Below are positions 23,333 through 35,060 of a stretch of DNA of 64,000 nt, piece by piece (position 1 is the stretch's first letter; each line of letters starts with the position of its first letter). The stretch is taken from the NCBI GenBank assembly GCA_933228675.1, contig OW121740.1:131285799-131349798 (forward strand). The letters are read 5' to 3'. Under the pieces are notes generated by a model. It searched no databases and was not told the origin of the DNA. It worked only from the letters and a program-made list of their open reading frames with translations. The position numbers and the translations under genes are program-made. The stretch comes from Stomorhina lunata. Its lineage: Eukaryota; Arthropoda; Insecta; Diptera; Rhiniidae.

Positions 23333-24583
23333 CTTTGGTAATGGCAAGTACTCTGATAACTGGTTACCTTGTAACGACTACAACATACCATCCGAATAAA
23401 TAATAAGTTATTACTGAAGTACTTATTTGTAATTCAGATGGTAATTTAAACTGAATGACCCCGGATCAAATCCCACCAAGGGCAACAATTTTTTTTAGTT
23501 TTTTAAAAATAAAAGAGTCTTTTTAAATGATTTTTGAATTTTAAGAACTTAAATATTATCTTCTGTAAAAAAAAATTGTAAAACTAACTCACTTTAATGA
23601 AAAAATACCATCATGAGTCAATTTTGATTCTAATTGGTCTTAACTTGGTAAGCCCAACTTATCTGGGTCATCCTTCATCTCAACTGTGGACACACACCTC
23701 CTCATGGTATCACCCGGTTAGCTAGTTTTGTCCATTAATATTGTGAGTTAACATGTTCCGAGAGTTGTCCCATAAGATCGATAAAAATGGGTTAGGATTA
23801 CGGGCTAGTAACCCTCTCTTGAAAAAAAATACAATGAAGAGGATAAAATTAGAATTGAAAAGTCCCACTACCTAATATTAGAGGAGGATGTCCGAAACTT
23901 CGATAGAAAGACCAAGTAGAGGAACATTTTTCAAAGCTTGGCCTATAAAATGGGAGAATATTCGCACAAGATCGAAATCCATGGAATTCTAAAATATGCT
24001 CGGACTTTGACCTTAACAGGTTGTAACATTTAAGTAAGTAAGAGTCAATCTTATGTAAAAACTTATACAAAAAAGAAGATTTAAATTGTTTAAGTTTTAA
24101 AATAATTTTAAAAAAGTTTTAAAATAATTGCAAAAAATCGTATAAAAATATTTTTCCAAAAATTACAACAAAGCAAAAAAAGCAGGGAAAAACAAAGTTA
24201 TTTTCAGATGATTTTGGATCTAAAAATAAAAATTGTTTATATTAATTATAAACTGCTAAGTTTTCAACATATGAAGTAGCTCAGTGAAAGAGTCTCTGCC
24301 TAGCAGTCGGAGGGTCTGGGTTCGAGCCCCCATGGGATCATAAAAAAAATTTTGTATTTCGTTTAAAAATATATGTTTTTAATAAAACAACAACAAAAAA
24401 GTTGTTGCTGTTGTTGCTTTCAAATTGCTTACCCAAGTCATTACTTTTCTGCAATTGGTAATTACTTGCCTCCAATGACATCCCCATGTTAATGTAATGA
24501 CTTAAACAGCGAATGAGTAAGTAGTTCGTGTTCAATAGTTTAACTGTTTAACTCATTATTTGGTAATGAAAAGTTTTACTGGG
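23333..24583 (-). mobile_element. 1.25-kb non-autonomous transposon with CCCAG ends and tRNA-like modules, copy 1
   Basis: Ends CCCAGCAAAACTTTGG and (inverted) CCCAGTAAAACTTTTC share a ~13-bp inverted repeat. AA flanks both ends, consistent with a 2-bp duplication. A near-identical inverted copy is at 41684-43015. Inside are two segments with pol III B-box-like sequence (23463-23474 and 24319-24329). A 73-codon open frame (23849-24070, minus) is kept in both copies with one residue changed, but the whole element is nearly identical, so this does not show coding function. Confidence 0.85.
24269..24340 (+). other. tRNA-like sequence inside the transposon (pseudo-tRNA)
   Basis: A-box-like TAGCTCAGTGAAAGA (24277-24291) and B-box GGTTCGAGCCC (24319-24329) are spaced as in a tRNA. 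A stem of CTCTG with CGGAG lies between them. Acceptor and T stems pair poorly and the anticodon loop would be oversized, so this is a tRNA-derived relic or internal pol III promoter, not a working tRNA. Confidence 0.6.
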
Positions 24584-26030
24584 AAAGTGTAAACAAAAGG
24601 AACTTTTATTTTTCCAAAACAAAATATTTTTAAAAATTTTATAGGTTTTTGACTTAACTTTGAATTAATTATACCCATTTTTGTCGTATGGCATTAAATG
24701 CATCTTTTTCCGGCTATTTCCTCTCATCACACAATCTGTTTACATTTTAGCATAATTTCGAAAATCTCCTCACGATGTCTCCCTATTTCAAATTCCTCAC
24801 TTAATTCTTTCAAGAGTCAATATTCTGATAATAAAGTGAAAAATATTTAAAAAACCACAAGATAAAAAAAAATTTACTAATTAAGTGCGTGATTTAAATA
24901 GAATTTCATGTTTTTGTTTTCAAATCTGACGGGTGGAATGGAATGACTCGTTTCAAGTAGAGAAACGAAAAAACGTTCGTTTAAAAAATGATGTAAAATA
25001 CTTTCAAATTGATGAGGTTGTTGCTGCTGATGATGAGTTTCATAACTCGCAGCATCACTTAAAATATGTATAAGCGATACATCCGCAAAATGTTTTATGT
25101 TTTGATTTAATATTTTTTCAATTTCTTTCTTGTGTTAAGATTCTCCCCCCGTAGAGATTTTTTTTCTTGGTTAAATGTTCTTATTCTTGACAGACATTCG
25201 TCATTAACATTTAGCTCATTAAGTTTGAAATAGACATTTTTATATGTTTGTCTTTAGACGAGAACGAACGAGTAGTGAGATGATGCTTTGGTATGAATAA
25301 ATTTTTTCAAAAATCCAATGGGGATAATTGTGCGATGAACGGTTTTCTTCTCAACAGGAAATGTTTTTCACATACTTAGTGTTAAAGATTTTTGTACGTT
25401 TTCGTAATAAAGAAAATAAATTGTTTCATGATATTTTTGTCGCTTTGTACTAATTAATGCTGAAGTTTTTTTTTCTTTCATTTTTTTTTCAAACAAACAG
25501 TTTTCCATTAATTTTGCCATTTGGTTTATGTTACTTTTTCATATGCCTTAGAAAAATTGACCGAATCATCTTTTTCGGAATAGAGGATGTTGAAATGTCT
25601 GTTTATCAGGTTTTTTTTCTTATTTGAAATTGTTAAATGTTTATGAAATTTTGAAACGAAAAAGAAAACCTAAATGAAAGCAGGGTACTTTCGTATTCGT
25701 TTCGTTTTGTTTTTTATTATTTGCTTTAGCAGCGAATTGACTTATTATTAGCAAAATGTGTTTTCTGTTCGGTTAAATGGCTAAAGTAAAAAATTAATGA
25801 TCCTCTCAATTTGTAGCCCAATTGATTTTTATTGTAAAAAAAAAAAACAAAAAAATATTTAAGTTTTTATGACGTTAGAAAATTGTTTGCAATTTGTTTT
25901 TCTGTTTTTATGAGACTTTTAAATATTTTTAAAAATTATTTTCAAAATATTAATTAATATTTTTGTTTTCTTGGTATGAGTAGGTAATAATGAATTAATA
26001 GTACGAGGGTAGTCGCTGGAGTCATTTTGC
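24584..26030. other. AT-rich DNA without recognisable features
   Basis: No open frame of note and no array. A pyrimidine-rich stretch lies at 24700-24800. Nothing here supports a gene. Confidence 0.5.
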
Positions 26031-26828
26031 TATTTATACCCTTTAACACCATAGGTGGAAAGGGTATTATAAGTTTGTGCTGATGTATGTAACGCATAGA
26101 AATATTTGTCTTAGACCCACCTTTTAGTATACCAATAGACTTAGAATCACTTTCTGAGTCGATTTAGCGATGTCCGTCCGTCTGGCTGGCTGGCTGGACC
26201 CCCATGTAAACCTTGTAATCAAACTACAGGTCGCAATTCTAAAGATAATTTGATGAAATTTGGCACAGATAATTTTTTTGATAATGGGACCATGGCTAAA
26301 TCGGTCCATTATTTATGGTACCTCCCATAGGTCCCACTTCCCGGAATTGATATATTGGCCACAAATATTTTTTCACGAAATTCAAATCAAATACTGCTTA
26401 TGTAAACCTAAATAACTGTACCAAATTTCGTTAAAATCGGTCCACATTTAACCATAGCTCCCGTATAAACTTTTCTTTAAAACTTATAAACTTTTCTTTA
26501 AAAACGCACTAAGTGACGCAAAAATCACTAAAACGCTCGTAAATCTAAAGATAATGGGAATTTTAAGTTTATTTTTTGCATACATAATTTTTGTAATAAC
26601 TGTAATCGATTTACCAAATTTCGAGATAATCGGTCCACATTTGACCCTAGCTCTCATATAAGTCCAAATGTCGGAAGCAGCTTAAATATATAAGTTTTGA
26701 GAAAATGTTTGTATGATGGCAAAATTTAGCAAATATTTGTCTTTATACAGGAAAAATAACACTTTTGACCTAAGTGGTGAAGGGTATCGTATGGTCGGGC
26801 TTGACCGACTATAGCATTTTCTTACTTG
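26031..26828 (-). mobile_element. DINE-1-like element, copy 2 (inverted to copy 1)
   Basis: On the plus strand it begins with the tail hairpin ('ataccctttaacaccata', 'ggtggaaagggtat'), passes 'gtccgtccgtctggctggct' near 26172, 'gtcccacttcccggaatt' and 'cgctcgtaaatctaaagata', and ends 'gaagggtatcgtatggtcgg' with 'cttgaccgactatagc'. It is collinear with copy 1 read in reverse, with moderate divergence and a short local duplication near 26470 ('aaacttttctttaaaa'). Confidence 0.7.
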
Positions 26829-27049
26829 CTTTTCTTCAAAAAGTTGACTAGCGAGATACATATTTAAAGATACGAGAAAAGATTCTAATTCTTTTAAGGT
26901 CTACCAACAAATTAATAAAAACACTTTACTGAAAAGGTGAAATGTGGACCGATTTTGTTTAGTTCTTATTTAGAGGCTGGTATACCTAATTTTCCTATCA
27001 CAGCAACCAATTTTTAACATTTAAGCATTTTTATGCCGTTAACGGGCCT

Positions 27050-27380
27050 TATATGAGAGCTGGGGTTAATGTGAATTGATGAGCCTGGGTTCGGTAATCG
27101 GTCATGGCAACATCAATTTCTGTAATAATTAATTTTTATTAAAATTATTAATTACTAAACTCCATCGGCGGTAAGCCTACATCAACAACACGCTGTCGAT
27201 GTAAAATAAATAAAATTGGGTGTAGAACAAATGTAGAACAAATGACGCTATATCACTGTTCTAAAAATATACATGACTTGCAATTACAGTATTGAATAAT
27301 ATAAAAAAAAAAGTTTTTTACCACCTTTCATCTCTATTCTATCCCTTTTCGAAAAAAGTAACCCAAATTGCTCTCATTTT
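27050..27380. repeat. Inverted relative of the 21.1-kb and 23.0-kb blocks
   Basis: 'acacgctgtcgatgtaaaa', 'tattgaataatataaaa' and 'ttttttaccacctttcatc' match 21110-21296 in reverse. 'caacatcaatttctgtaat' (27108) matches 'ttacagaaattgatgttg' at 23027. This joins two parts that are ~1.7 kb apart in the other copy, showing the 21.3-22.98 kb DNA was inserted there, or lost here. Confidence 0.6.
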
Positions 27381-27544
27381 CTAACAAACGTAAACTTAAA
27401 GTGGATAAAGAACAATAAAGAACACAAAAATGCATAAACAAACATACATACATTTCATGAGCACTTGTGTGTGCCTTACCTTTCTCTCATTTGATAATAG
27501 CCTCCATTAGTTGTTTCCGAACACAGAAGTTTGTGGCTGTAACG

Positions 27545-27740
27545 GCCAAAATCACTGTTCCGGGAAGGCAGTCCTGTGTAAGTTACGCAAAATAATCCGA
27601 TTTAATCTAAAGCAAGAGATCATTCTTGTACCAAGAAAAATATTTGCGCCAAATTTCATTTAAACATCTTTCTATGAACGTTTATATAATTTTGGGGCAT
27701 TTGATTATCTTTTAAAAGTCAAGTTCTATGATAGCAATTT
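27545..27740 (+). mobile_element. DINE-1-like fragment
   Basis: 'ttccgggaaggcagtcctgt', 'aataatccgatttaatc' and 'gccaaatttcatttaaaca' match the 35475-35575 part of the DINE-1-like element. Only the middle of the element remains. Confidence 0.5.
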
Positions 27741-29996
27741 TCAACGAAACTTTCTACATCTAAAATTATTGCTTAGTCTCATTCAAATTGGAGAATAGAT
27801 TAATAATTCCGTGTTTTTTCTGAATTTGGCATCTACTTAATGAAAAGACGCGTTTCGATCTTCAGGAAGATTGTCCCTACTTTTAGGCAGATCGAAAACC
27901 TCGCATTATTACCTATTTTACAAACACAATCATTACGAATTATGTTTGTAAAATTTAGAAAAAATGTTTTTGGCTTTTATCACTAATAAATATTTAAATG
28001 TAATTAGCTGGGATTAAGTGCGAATAATTTTTCTTCTGAATAATATTTACTATCCCGGCAATTTTGTTATTTAAAAATAATGGATTCTCTATTTTAATAA
28101 AAGAACGTTCTGCCGCCAAGACGAAATTGGGTTTGCCAGTCAAAAAAGTCATCACGATCGTTTTTTTGGTATGCACAGGAATAATTCATTGAAATTGACT
28201 ACCTTCAAAAAGGAAAAACAACAATTTGCCAACTTCTTGTGCGGAGTCAATGAGAAATTGACAAAAAACGACCTTATGTGTCGAAAAAAAAATTATTTTG
28301 AGTTACTATTTCTCGTTACCAAGCTTGAAAAAATGGCTGGCAAAATGAGATTTGACTACAACGACGAAATCATTTCACAAAAATGTTTATTTTCATTGCC
28401 TCGACAAATCATATTTTCTGTAAGAGGTACAAGTCTATTTTTGGATCTTTTCGACTGCGCACCTGAGAGTTCATAGGTTTTTATCGGTGATTGTATGTTA
28501 GCCAATTCTATTGATTCACTGTAGCATTGTCGCTATCGGTACTTGTTCCCGAAACACTCACAAATAATTCTCGCACTTATTCTCGCAGTTATAGGTCATC
28601 CATTTGTGATCAATAGGCCAGTAGATTTTTGTATGATAACATTTTTTTGCAAAGATATGCCTCTAGGGATTGAAAAAATTTTGTACTTGTTGAGAATTTG
28701 TTTTGCGTAGAGTAGCGTATCATATTTTTACCGTTTTCCTTTAAAAACGTGGAAGGAATTCTGTTTGCTAACAATCAAAAACAAAATTAAAACACTTTAT
28801 GTCGTTTTTTATTATCGTTTTAAGTTATATTTTTATTAACACTAGAGTTAATCACTTAAACACACTTCACAAAATTGCTTTACAAATATTCTTAGTCTCA
28901 TTGTTCTCTTATACGCGTCTCAATTAAAACTGTTCCCACAATATTCCTTCATTAGTCTTATATAGTAGAGAAAAGAGTTTCTAGCATTTTCTGCAGACGT
29001 CAAAAAAGAGCTGCTGTCGTTAATTAGACTAACAATGTGGCTTACGAAAGTTCATTCATGTTCCGATACATTCTCACATTATCAAGAACACGCTCACACA
29101 TACGTATTTTTTAAAAAATTAAAAGAAGAATGAAAAAGATTTTTTAATTTTCAAATGACAATAAAAATTAAATTCAATGTTTTTGTGATTTAAAAATAAT
29201 ATTACAAAACAAGTATTTTTAAAACAAGTGTTTTTTAATTAGGAAATAAGTTAAAATTTATATTACGCCACACGTTGCACAAATAGATTATCTGAAGTTA
29301 ACAGCAACTGAGAGTGAATGTAGATAAAAGAGAAAAAATGTTGCTATACTCTTTACAGCAAATAAGGGAAACATGTTGCTCTGACATAAACAGAATAACA
29401 ACAACATTAACAGAAACATTCTAGAAAACTAGTGGAAGTAAAAGTAGTGAACTTTACACAATGGGGCGGATAACTTAAAAATTCGTGACTATATGATCAG
29501 ACTTGACCGACCTTATTCTTTTCTTAGATATTTTTATTTGGAATATATAAAAAACCAATATTTAAGGAAGATTTATGATTTAGAAGAGCTAAACAAATTC
29601 TATTCAAAAATTTCTTTAATGACTTTTTGTACCATTTTCGTATAATTTTCAAAAGTATTTAGTTGGCATGTTTCACAACGAAATTTTGTGCAATTTTCTT
29701 GTTATTAATTTAGGAAATATTTCAATTAAATTTTTTTGTTTTTAAATCTATTAAAATGTCAATTGTTGGAAGTACTAAAAATAATAGCTAGCAATTAGTG
29801 CGGCAAGATAAGCGATGAAAATGAGCGATCATTTGATAATAAAAAATTCTTATTGCAAAGTGATACGGCAAAAGATTTAAAAGGAGGATACAGCTCAGTC
29901 TAGTTTGAGAATACACCGAAGTATAGGTTTTCTAAATAGCAAAAGTTTTTTCAAATATTTTTTTCGATTCTTTTTTATATATTATAACCAGGAGCA
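27741..29996. other. Unrecognised sequence with a 101-codon open frame
   Basis: 28171-28476 (plus) is open for 101 codons, encoding a lysine-rich peptide starting MHRNNSLKLTTFKKEKQQFA with no family I recognise. The base composition around it (about 28080-28600) is less AT-extreme than the surroundings, so an exon or transposon relic is possible. 28960-29400 contains phrases such as 'gttaacagcaactgagagtg' that could be retroelement-derived, but no LTR pair was found. Confidence 0.3.
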
Positions 29997-30108
29997 GGCA
30001 GCCCATACCACCAGCAGCCAATTAAGTTTTTTAATTTTCGTAAATACTCCGATCAGTAATAAAACTCGTGAAAATGAGTATTAAAATCATTCAGTTGGAA
30101 TTTGGATG
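29997..30108 (+). repeat. Conserved 110-bp block flanking array C, shared with C'
   Basis: 'ctcgtgaaaatgagtatta' and 'aaatcattcagttggaattt' recur inverted at 49624-49736 with roughly 80% identity over ~110 bp. Each copy sits on the same side of its array, allowing for orientation. The array plus this block therefore behaves as one mobile or duplicated unit. Confidence 0.75.
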
Positions 30109-30384
30109 TTAACAGAGTTGGTTGGTGCCGCTTTGTTAAAGCAAAGACAATAACAAAATAGGCAAGAAACAGATCAAAATCCAATTTATAGCAACAAAAT
30201 ACAAGGTATGAGAGAACAAAGAAATATAATCTCGAACATTGTTGCCACGATACTATTATTTTTGTAAACATTGGGAATATTTTTGTAAATATTGGGAATA
30301 TTTTTCAAAACAGAAATAAATTAAGATTAATATATATTAAACAATTTTAGATTTTTATATTTTTTTTAGATATTTTCGATCCAA

Positions 30385-30922
30385 AAAATTTTCTATAGAA
30401 AAATTGTTGATAAAATAATTTTCATAGAAAAATTTTGATTAAAAAATTTTCTATAGAAAAATTTTTCATAAAAAATTTTCTATCGAAAAATTTTTGATAA
30501 AAAAATTTTCTATAGAAAATTTTTTGATAAAAAAATCTTCTATAGAAAAATTTTTGATAAAAAAATTTTCTATAGAAAAATTTTTGATAAAAGAACTTTA
30601 TATAGAAACATTTTTGATTAAAACATTTTCTATAGAAACATTTTTGATTAAAAAATTTTCTATAGAAAAGTTTTTGATAAATAAATTTTCTATAGAAAAA
30701 TTTTTGATAAAAAAATTTTCTATAGAAAAATTTTTGTTAAAAAAATTTTCTATAGAAAAATTTTTGATAAAAAAATTTTCTATAGAAAAATTTTTGATAA
30801 AAAAATTTTCTGTAGAAAAATTTTTGATAAAAAAATTTTCTATAGAAAAATTTTTGATAAAAAAATTTTCTATAGAAAAATTTTTGATAAAAAAATTTTC
30901 TATAGAAAAATTTTTGATAAAA
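30385..30922 (+). repeat. Minisatellite C, sub-array 1 (30-bp unit)
   Basis: The unit is 30 bp: TTTTCTATAGAAAA followed by 'atttttgataaaaaaa'. Because 30 is divisible by 3, a 145-codon periodic frame with ten-residue period (KKFSIEKFLI) results; not a gene. Confidence 0.92.
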
Positions 30923-31171
30923 ATGGAGTAGAAAATTTTTTGTTTTCAAAGTATTTAGAAACAGATTAAAATCCAATTTAAAGCAACAAAATACAAGGTA
31001 TAAGAGAACAAATGAATATAATCTCGAACATTGTTGCCACAATACTATTATTTTTGTAAACATTGGGAATATTTTTGTAAATATTGGGAATATTTGTCAA
31101 AACAGAAATAAACTAATGTTAATATATATTAAACAATTTTAGATTTTTATATTTTTTTAGATATTTTCGAT

Positions 31172-31910
31172 CCAAAAAATTTTCTATAGAAAAATTGTTT
31201 ATAGCCTCTGACTTTAAAAAAAAAATTCTATAGAAAAATTTTTGATAAAAAAATTTTCTATAGAAAAATTTTTGATAAAAAAATTTTCTATAGAAAAATT
31301 TTTGATAAAAAAATTTTCTATAGAAAAATTTTTGATAAAAAAATTTTCTATAGAAAAATTTTTCATAAAAAAATTTTCTATAGAAAAAATTTTGATAAAT
31401 AAATTTTCTATAGAAAAATTTTTGATAAAAAAATTTTATATAGAAAAATTTTTGATAAAAAAATTTTCTATAGAAAAATTTTTGATAAAAAAATTTTCTA
31501 TAGAAAAATTTTTGATAAAAAAATTTTCTATAGAAAAATTTTTGATAAAAAAATTTTCTATAGAAAAATTTTTCATAAAAAAATTTTCTATAGAAAAATT
31601 TTTAATAAAAAAATTTTCTATAGAAAAATTTTTGATAAAAAAATTTTCTATAGAAAAATTTTTGATAAAAAATTTTTCTGTAGAAAAATTTTTGATAAAA
31701 AAATTTTCTATAGAAAAATTTTTGATAAAAAAATTTTCTATAGAAAAATTTTTAATAAAAAAATTTTCTGTAGAAAAATTTTTGATAAAAAAATTTTCTA
31801 TAGAAAAATTTTTGATAAAAAAATTTTCTATAGAAAAATTTTTGATATAAAAATTTTCTATAGAAAAATTTTTGATAAAAAAATTTTCTATAGAAAAATT
31901 TTTGATAAAA
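31172..31910 (+). repeat. Minisatellite C, sub-array 2 (30-bp unit)
   Basis: Same unit as sub-array 1, about 23 regular copies from 31228, with two copies carrying 'tctgtag' and two 'tttttcat'. The 202-codon frame here is periodic and not a gene. Confidence 0.92.
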
Positions 31911-32159
31911 ATGGAGTAGAAAATTTTTTGTTTTCAAAGTATTTAGAAACAGATTAAAATCCAATTTAAAGCAACAAAATACAAGGTATAAGAGAACAAA
32001 TGAATATAATCTCGAACATTGTTGCCACAATACTATTATTTTTGTAAACATTGGGAATATTTTTGTAAATATTGGGAATATTTGTCAAAACAGAAATAAA
32101 CTAATGTTAATATATATTAAACAATTTTAGATTTTTATATTTTTTTAGATATTTTCGAT

Positions 32160-32714
32160 CCAAAAAATTTTCTATAGAAAAATTGTTTATAGCCTCTGAC
32201 TTTAAAAAAAAAATTCTATAGAAAAATTTTTGATAAAAAAATTTTCTATAGAAAAATTTTTGATAAAAAAATTTTCTATAGAAAAATTTTTGATAAAAAA
32301 ATTTTCTATAGAAAAATTTTTGATAAAAAAATTTTCTATAGAAAAATTTTTGATAAAAAAATTTTCTATAGAAAAATTTTTCATAAAAAAATTTTCTATA
32401 GAAAAATTTTTGATAAAAAAATTTCTATAGAAAAATCTTTGATAAAAAAATTTTCTATAGAAAAATTTTAGATAAAAAAATTTTCTATAGAAAAATTTTT
32501 GATAAAAAAATTTTCTATAGAAAAATTGTTGATAAAAAAATTTTTTATAGAAACATTTTTGATAAAAAAATTTTCTATAGAAAAATTTTTGACAAAAAAA
32601 TTTTCTACAGAAAAATTTTTGATAAAAAAATTTCTATAGACAAATCTTTCATAAAAAAATTTTCTATAGAAAAATTGTTGATAAAAAAATTTTCTATAGA
32701 AAAATGGAGTAGAA
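32160..32714 (+). repeat. Minisatellite C, sub-array 3 (30-bp unit)
   Basis: Same unit; regular from 32216 to about 32420, then with single-base deletions ('aaatttctatag') that break the period. Followed by unrelated sequence containing 'ctttgcgccaacccgtga'. Confidence 0.9.
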
Positions 32715-33249
32715 AATTTTTTTCTTTTCAAAACATTAGAACTACACTTTGAAAAAATACCTATTTTAATTAAAAGTATGAAAAATCGGCAAAAAGCTCT
32801 TTGCGCCAACCCGTGATTTTAACCTGGTGTACTTCCTCAGAAGGAATAATATATTGTATAGTTGTATTTAATTGCCCATTAATAAAAATAAGATAATATA
32901 ATAAAACATTAAGTTTGATTCTTCTGTTAGATATATTATTAATAATATGTGTTAATATAACTTACATTTAAAACTCCTGCATATAAATACACAAATTAAA
33001 TTAAATAGTTTTCACACTTCCATACATATTTTAGTTTAATTAATACATACAGAAAAATTAAAATCCTTATTAAATTTATAAAATCTATTATTAAATAAGG
33101 ACAATACAAGTAAGTAATTAAATATCACAAGTGTCTATTTAAGACTCATTCCAATCTGTTTCTATGGTCTTATATATCTTCAACGATAACATTTATACTA
33201 ATTGTCTATCTAATGATGTATTTATAACATACCAACCAACATACATAAA
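32715..33249. other. AT-rich DNA without recognisable features
   Basis: Apart from the GC-richer phrase near 32800, which could be the outer end of the C unit, nothing is recognisable. Confidence 0.5.
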
Positions 33250-33856
33250 CCCAGTAAGAACAATGTCAAACGTTTGAAATATGATGACGTTTACATTTGA
33301 TATCAAACATTTTTTCAAACCTAAACAGATGTTTGAGATTTACATTCATTTTCAAATGAGGGTTCATTTGAGAATAAACGTTTAAAAAATTATAGTTTTT
33401 CAAATTGAGAATAAAGGTTATTCTCAAATCATTATCAAACCCTAAGATGATTTGAGAATAATTTGAAAAATGGTGTTATTTAAATTTGATATTAAACCTT
33501 ATTTAAATTTTCTTAAAACTTTTTTACCCAACAATAAAAAAATTATATTTTAAGCAAAAGAATTCAAATATGATGCACCGTTTTCAAAAACAAAATAAAC
33601 AAACTCAAAAATACAACGCCATTTTATTTATGTTCCACATGTAGATGATATCCACATTTGAAAAACCTTTGAGAATGAGGTTTGATAATGATTTGAGAAA
33701 AAAGGCATTTCTCAATTTGAGAATAAAGTCCCCTTTTTGTTGAGAACGCTCTTATTCTCAAATCAGTATCAAATCGGTATCAAACGTTTGACCTTTGAAA
33801 AAAGATTTATTTTCAAATCATCCTCAATTTGAGAATAAACCTTTTTTCTTACTGGG
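33250..33856. mobile_element. 607-bp MITE with CCCAGTAAGAA ends and AA duplication (inverted relative of the 21.3-kb MITE)
   Basis: Ends CCCAGTAAGAA and TTCTTACTGGG; AA lies directly outside both ends. Most of the sequence is the reverse complement of 21297-21722, including 'tcaaacgtttga', 'ccacatgtagatgatatcc' and 'tctcaatttgagaataaa', plus ~180 bp extra near 33330-33520 that the other copy lacks. No coding capacity. Confidence 0.85.
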
Positions 33857-35060
33857 AATACGTATGTATGTATGTTTGTATATGAATTGTGAATTTAGAT
33901 TGTATTGTAACTGACTGTTATCTGAGGTTTTAACCAAACTTCCTATTTGCTTTTTGATTTTCCTTCCCATTTTCTACAGGCTGTGTTTGTTGTTGGTGTT
34001 GTTGTTGTTGTTGTTAGAAGAAAACAATAATGTTGTCGTTATAATTTATGTATTTAAATATTATTAAGTTGTCATTGTTGATTATATCGTAATGTATATA
34101 AACATTAAATTCTACATAGATATACCTACAAAGTGCTATATTAAAGTATGTATATAAATAAGACCGTCTGACAAGAAGTTGCCTTGGATAACTTAGAAAT
34201 TAAAATTGAAATGATTTTGTAATATCATTGATAACATTTTTTAATAAAAAAAATGACCATTTTCGAAACTAAAAAACGATTAATCGATTGATGAGGTATT
34301 TAAGTTTTGGATTCCAAAGCAAGCCACAGACGCTGCGATAGTTTTTAAAACTTGACAAGGTTGCAAGCCTGATTGCAATGTTTGTATGGTTGTTGGTTGT
34401 AAGTTGGGGTTGGTTGTATGAAGTTGTACTGTCTGTACGCAAAAAGTACAACTTAATTACAATTAGAGTTGTACAAACAGTCGCAAAATGATCCCATTAA
34501 GACTAAAGTAACAACTTTTGTTGCCAGTCTAATGTGGAAAAGTACATACATACATATGTATATTTGATATGTATGCTTGATATTTGTATATGTATGTACC
34601 TCGGAATTATATACAAATGACATTTGCACTTGTGCTTATTGCCTAACACATAAATGTTTACTTAAATACAATTACATTTTACACACATGTCACCTATATA
34701 TAATACATACTTTAAAATGTACATATCTATGTAAAAATGTTAAATGAAAATTACGAAACCGCATAAATGTGCTTAATTATATACTCAAACGCGTATTGGA
34801 ATACACGGAGAGAGGGGGAAGAAATAAATTTAAAATAATTTTTAAATAAATTTATATTTTTTAATTATGTAATTCTGAAACGAAATTTGTCAGCTTTAGT
34901 TTAAACTTCATTAAAGTAGAGGTATTTTAATTGCTTATATGTATTTGTAACACTCAAAAATATTGCTCTGACAATTACACCTAAGGTTTACCAATTGGAT
35001 TAGAATTATTTAATGACTACACCATTTTCCATATATAATGAAAAAAATCCAATTGAAAAA
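33857..35060. other. AT-rich DNA with GTT and TATG microsatellites
   Basis: A (GTT)n run lies at about 33985-34015, with TATG/CATA-rich stretches near 34540-34600. The minus-strand frame 34269-34451 has no recognisable domain. Confidence 0.5.

Larger units (their letters stand above)
30165..32703 (+). repeat. Macro-repeat C: three tandem ~0.8-1.0 kb units
   Basis: A ~220-bp unique segment ('gaaacagattaaaatccaat', 'tctcgaacattgttgccac', 'acattgggaatatttttg', 'gatattttcgatcc') followed by a 30-bp minisatellite occurs three times: 30165-30922, 30923-31910 and 31911-32703. Units 2 and 3 are almost identical and share the junction phrase 'atggagtagaaaatttt' (30923, 31911, 32704). Unit 1 is more diverged. 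Lengths differ by minisatellite copy number. Confidence 0.92.

Noticed and set aside
23849..24070. 73-codon frame conserved in two transposon copies as a real gene
   Set aside because: The copies are nearly identical throughout, so one amino-acid difference gives no evidence of selection. No domain is recognised.
24269..24340. Functional tRNA gene
   Set aside because: A and B boxes are present, but the acceptor and T stems do not pair well and the segment lies inside a transposon with a second copy.
28960..29470. Possible LTR of a retrovirus-like element
   Set aside because: No second copy, primer-binding site or polypurine tract was found, and no gag or pol reading frames lie nearby.
30053..30271. 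Minus-strand 72-codon frame beside array C, partly shared at 49.6 kb, as a gene
   Set aside because: The 49.6-kb counterpart has stops in the same frame. Tandem copies of part of it (30737-31063, 31752-32051) run on into the minisatellite. Similarity is at the DNA level.
30494..31850. 145- and 202-codon frames with period KKFSIEKFLI
   Set aside because: By-product of a 30-bp tandem repeat. The matching FSIEK word in the 36-bp arrays comes from the shared DNA palindrome TTTTCTATAGAAAA, not from a shared protein.
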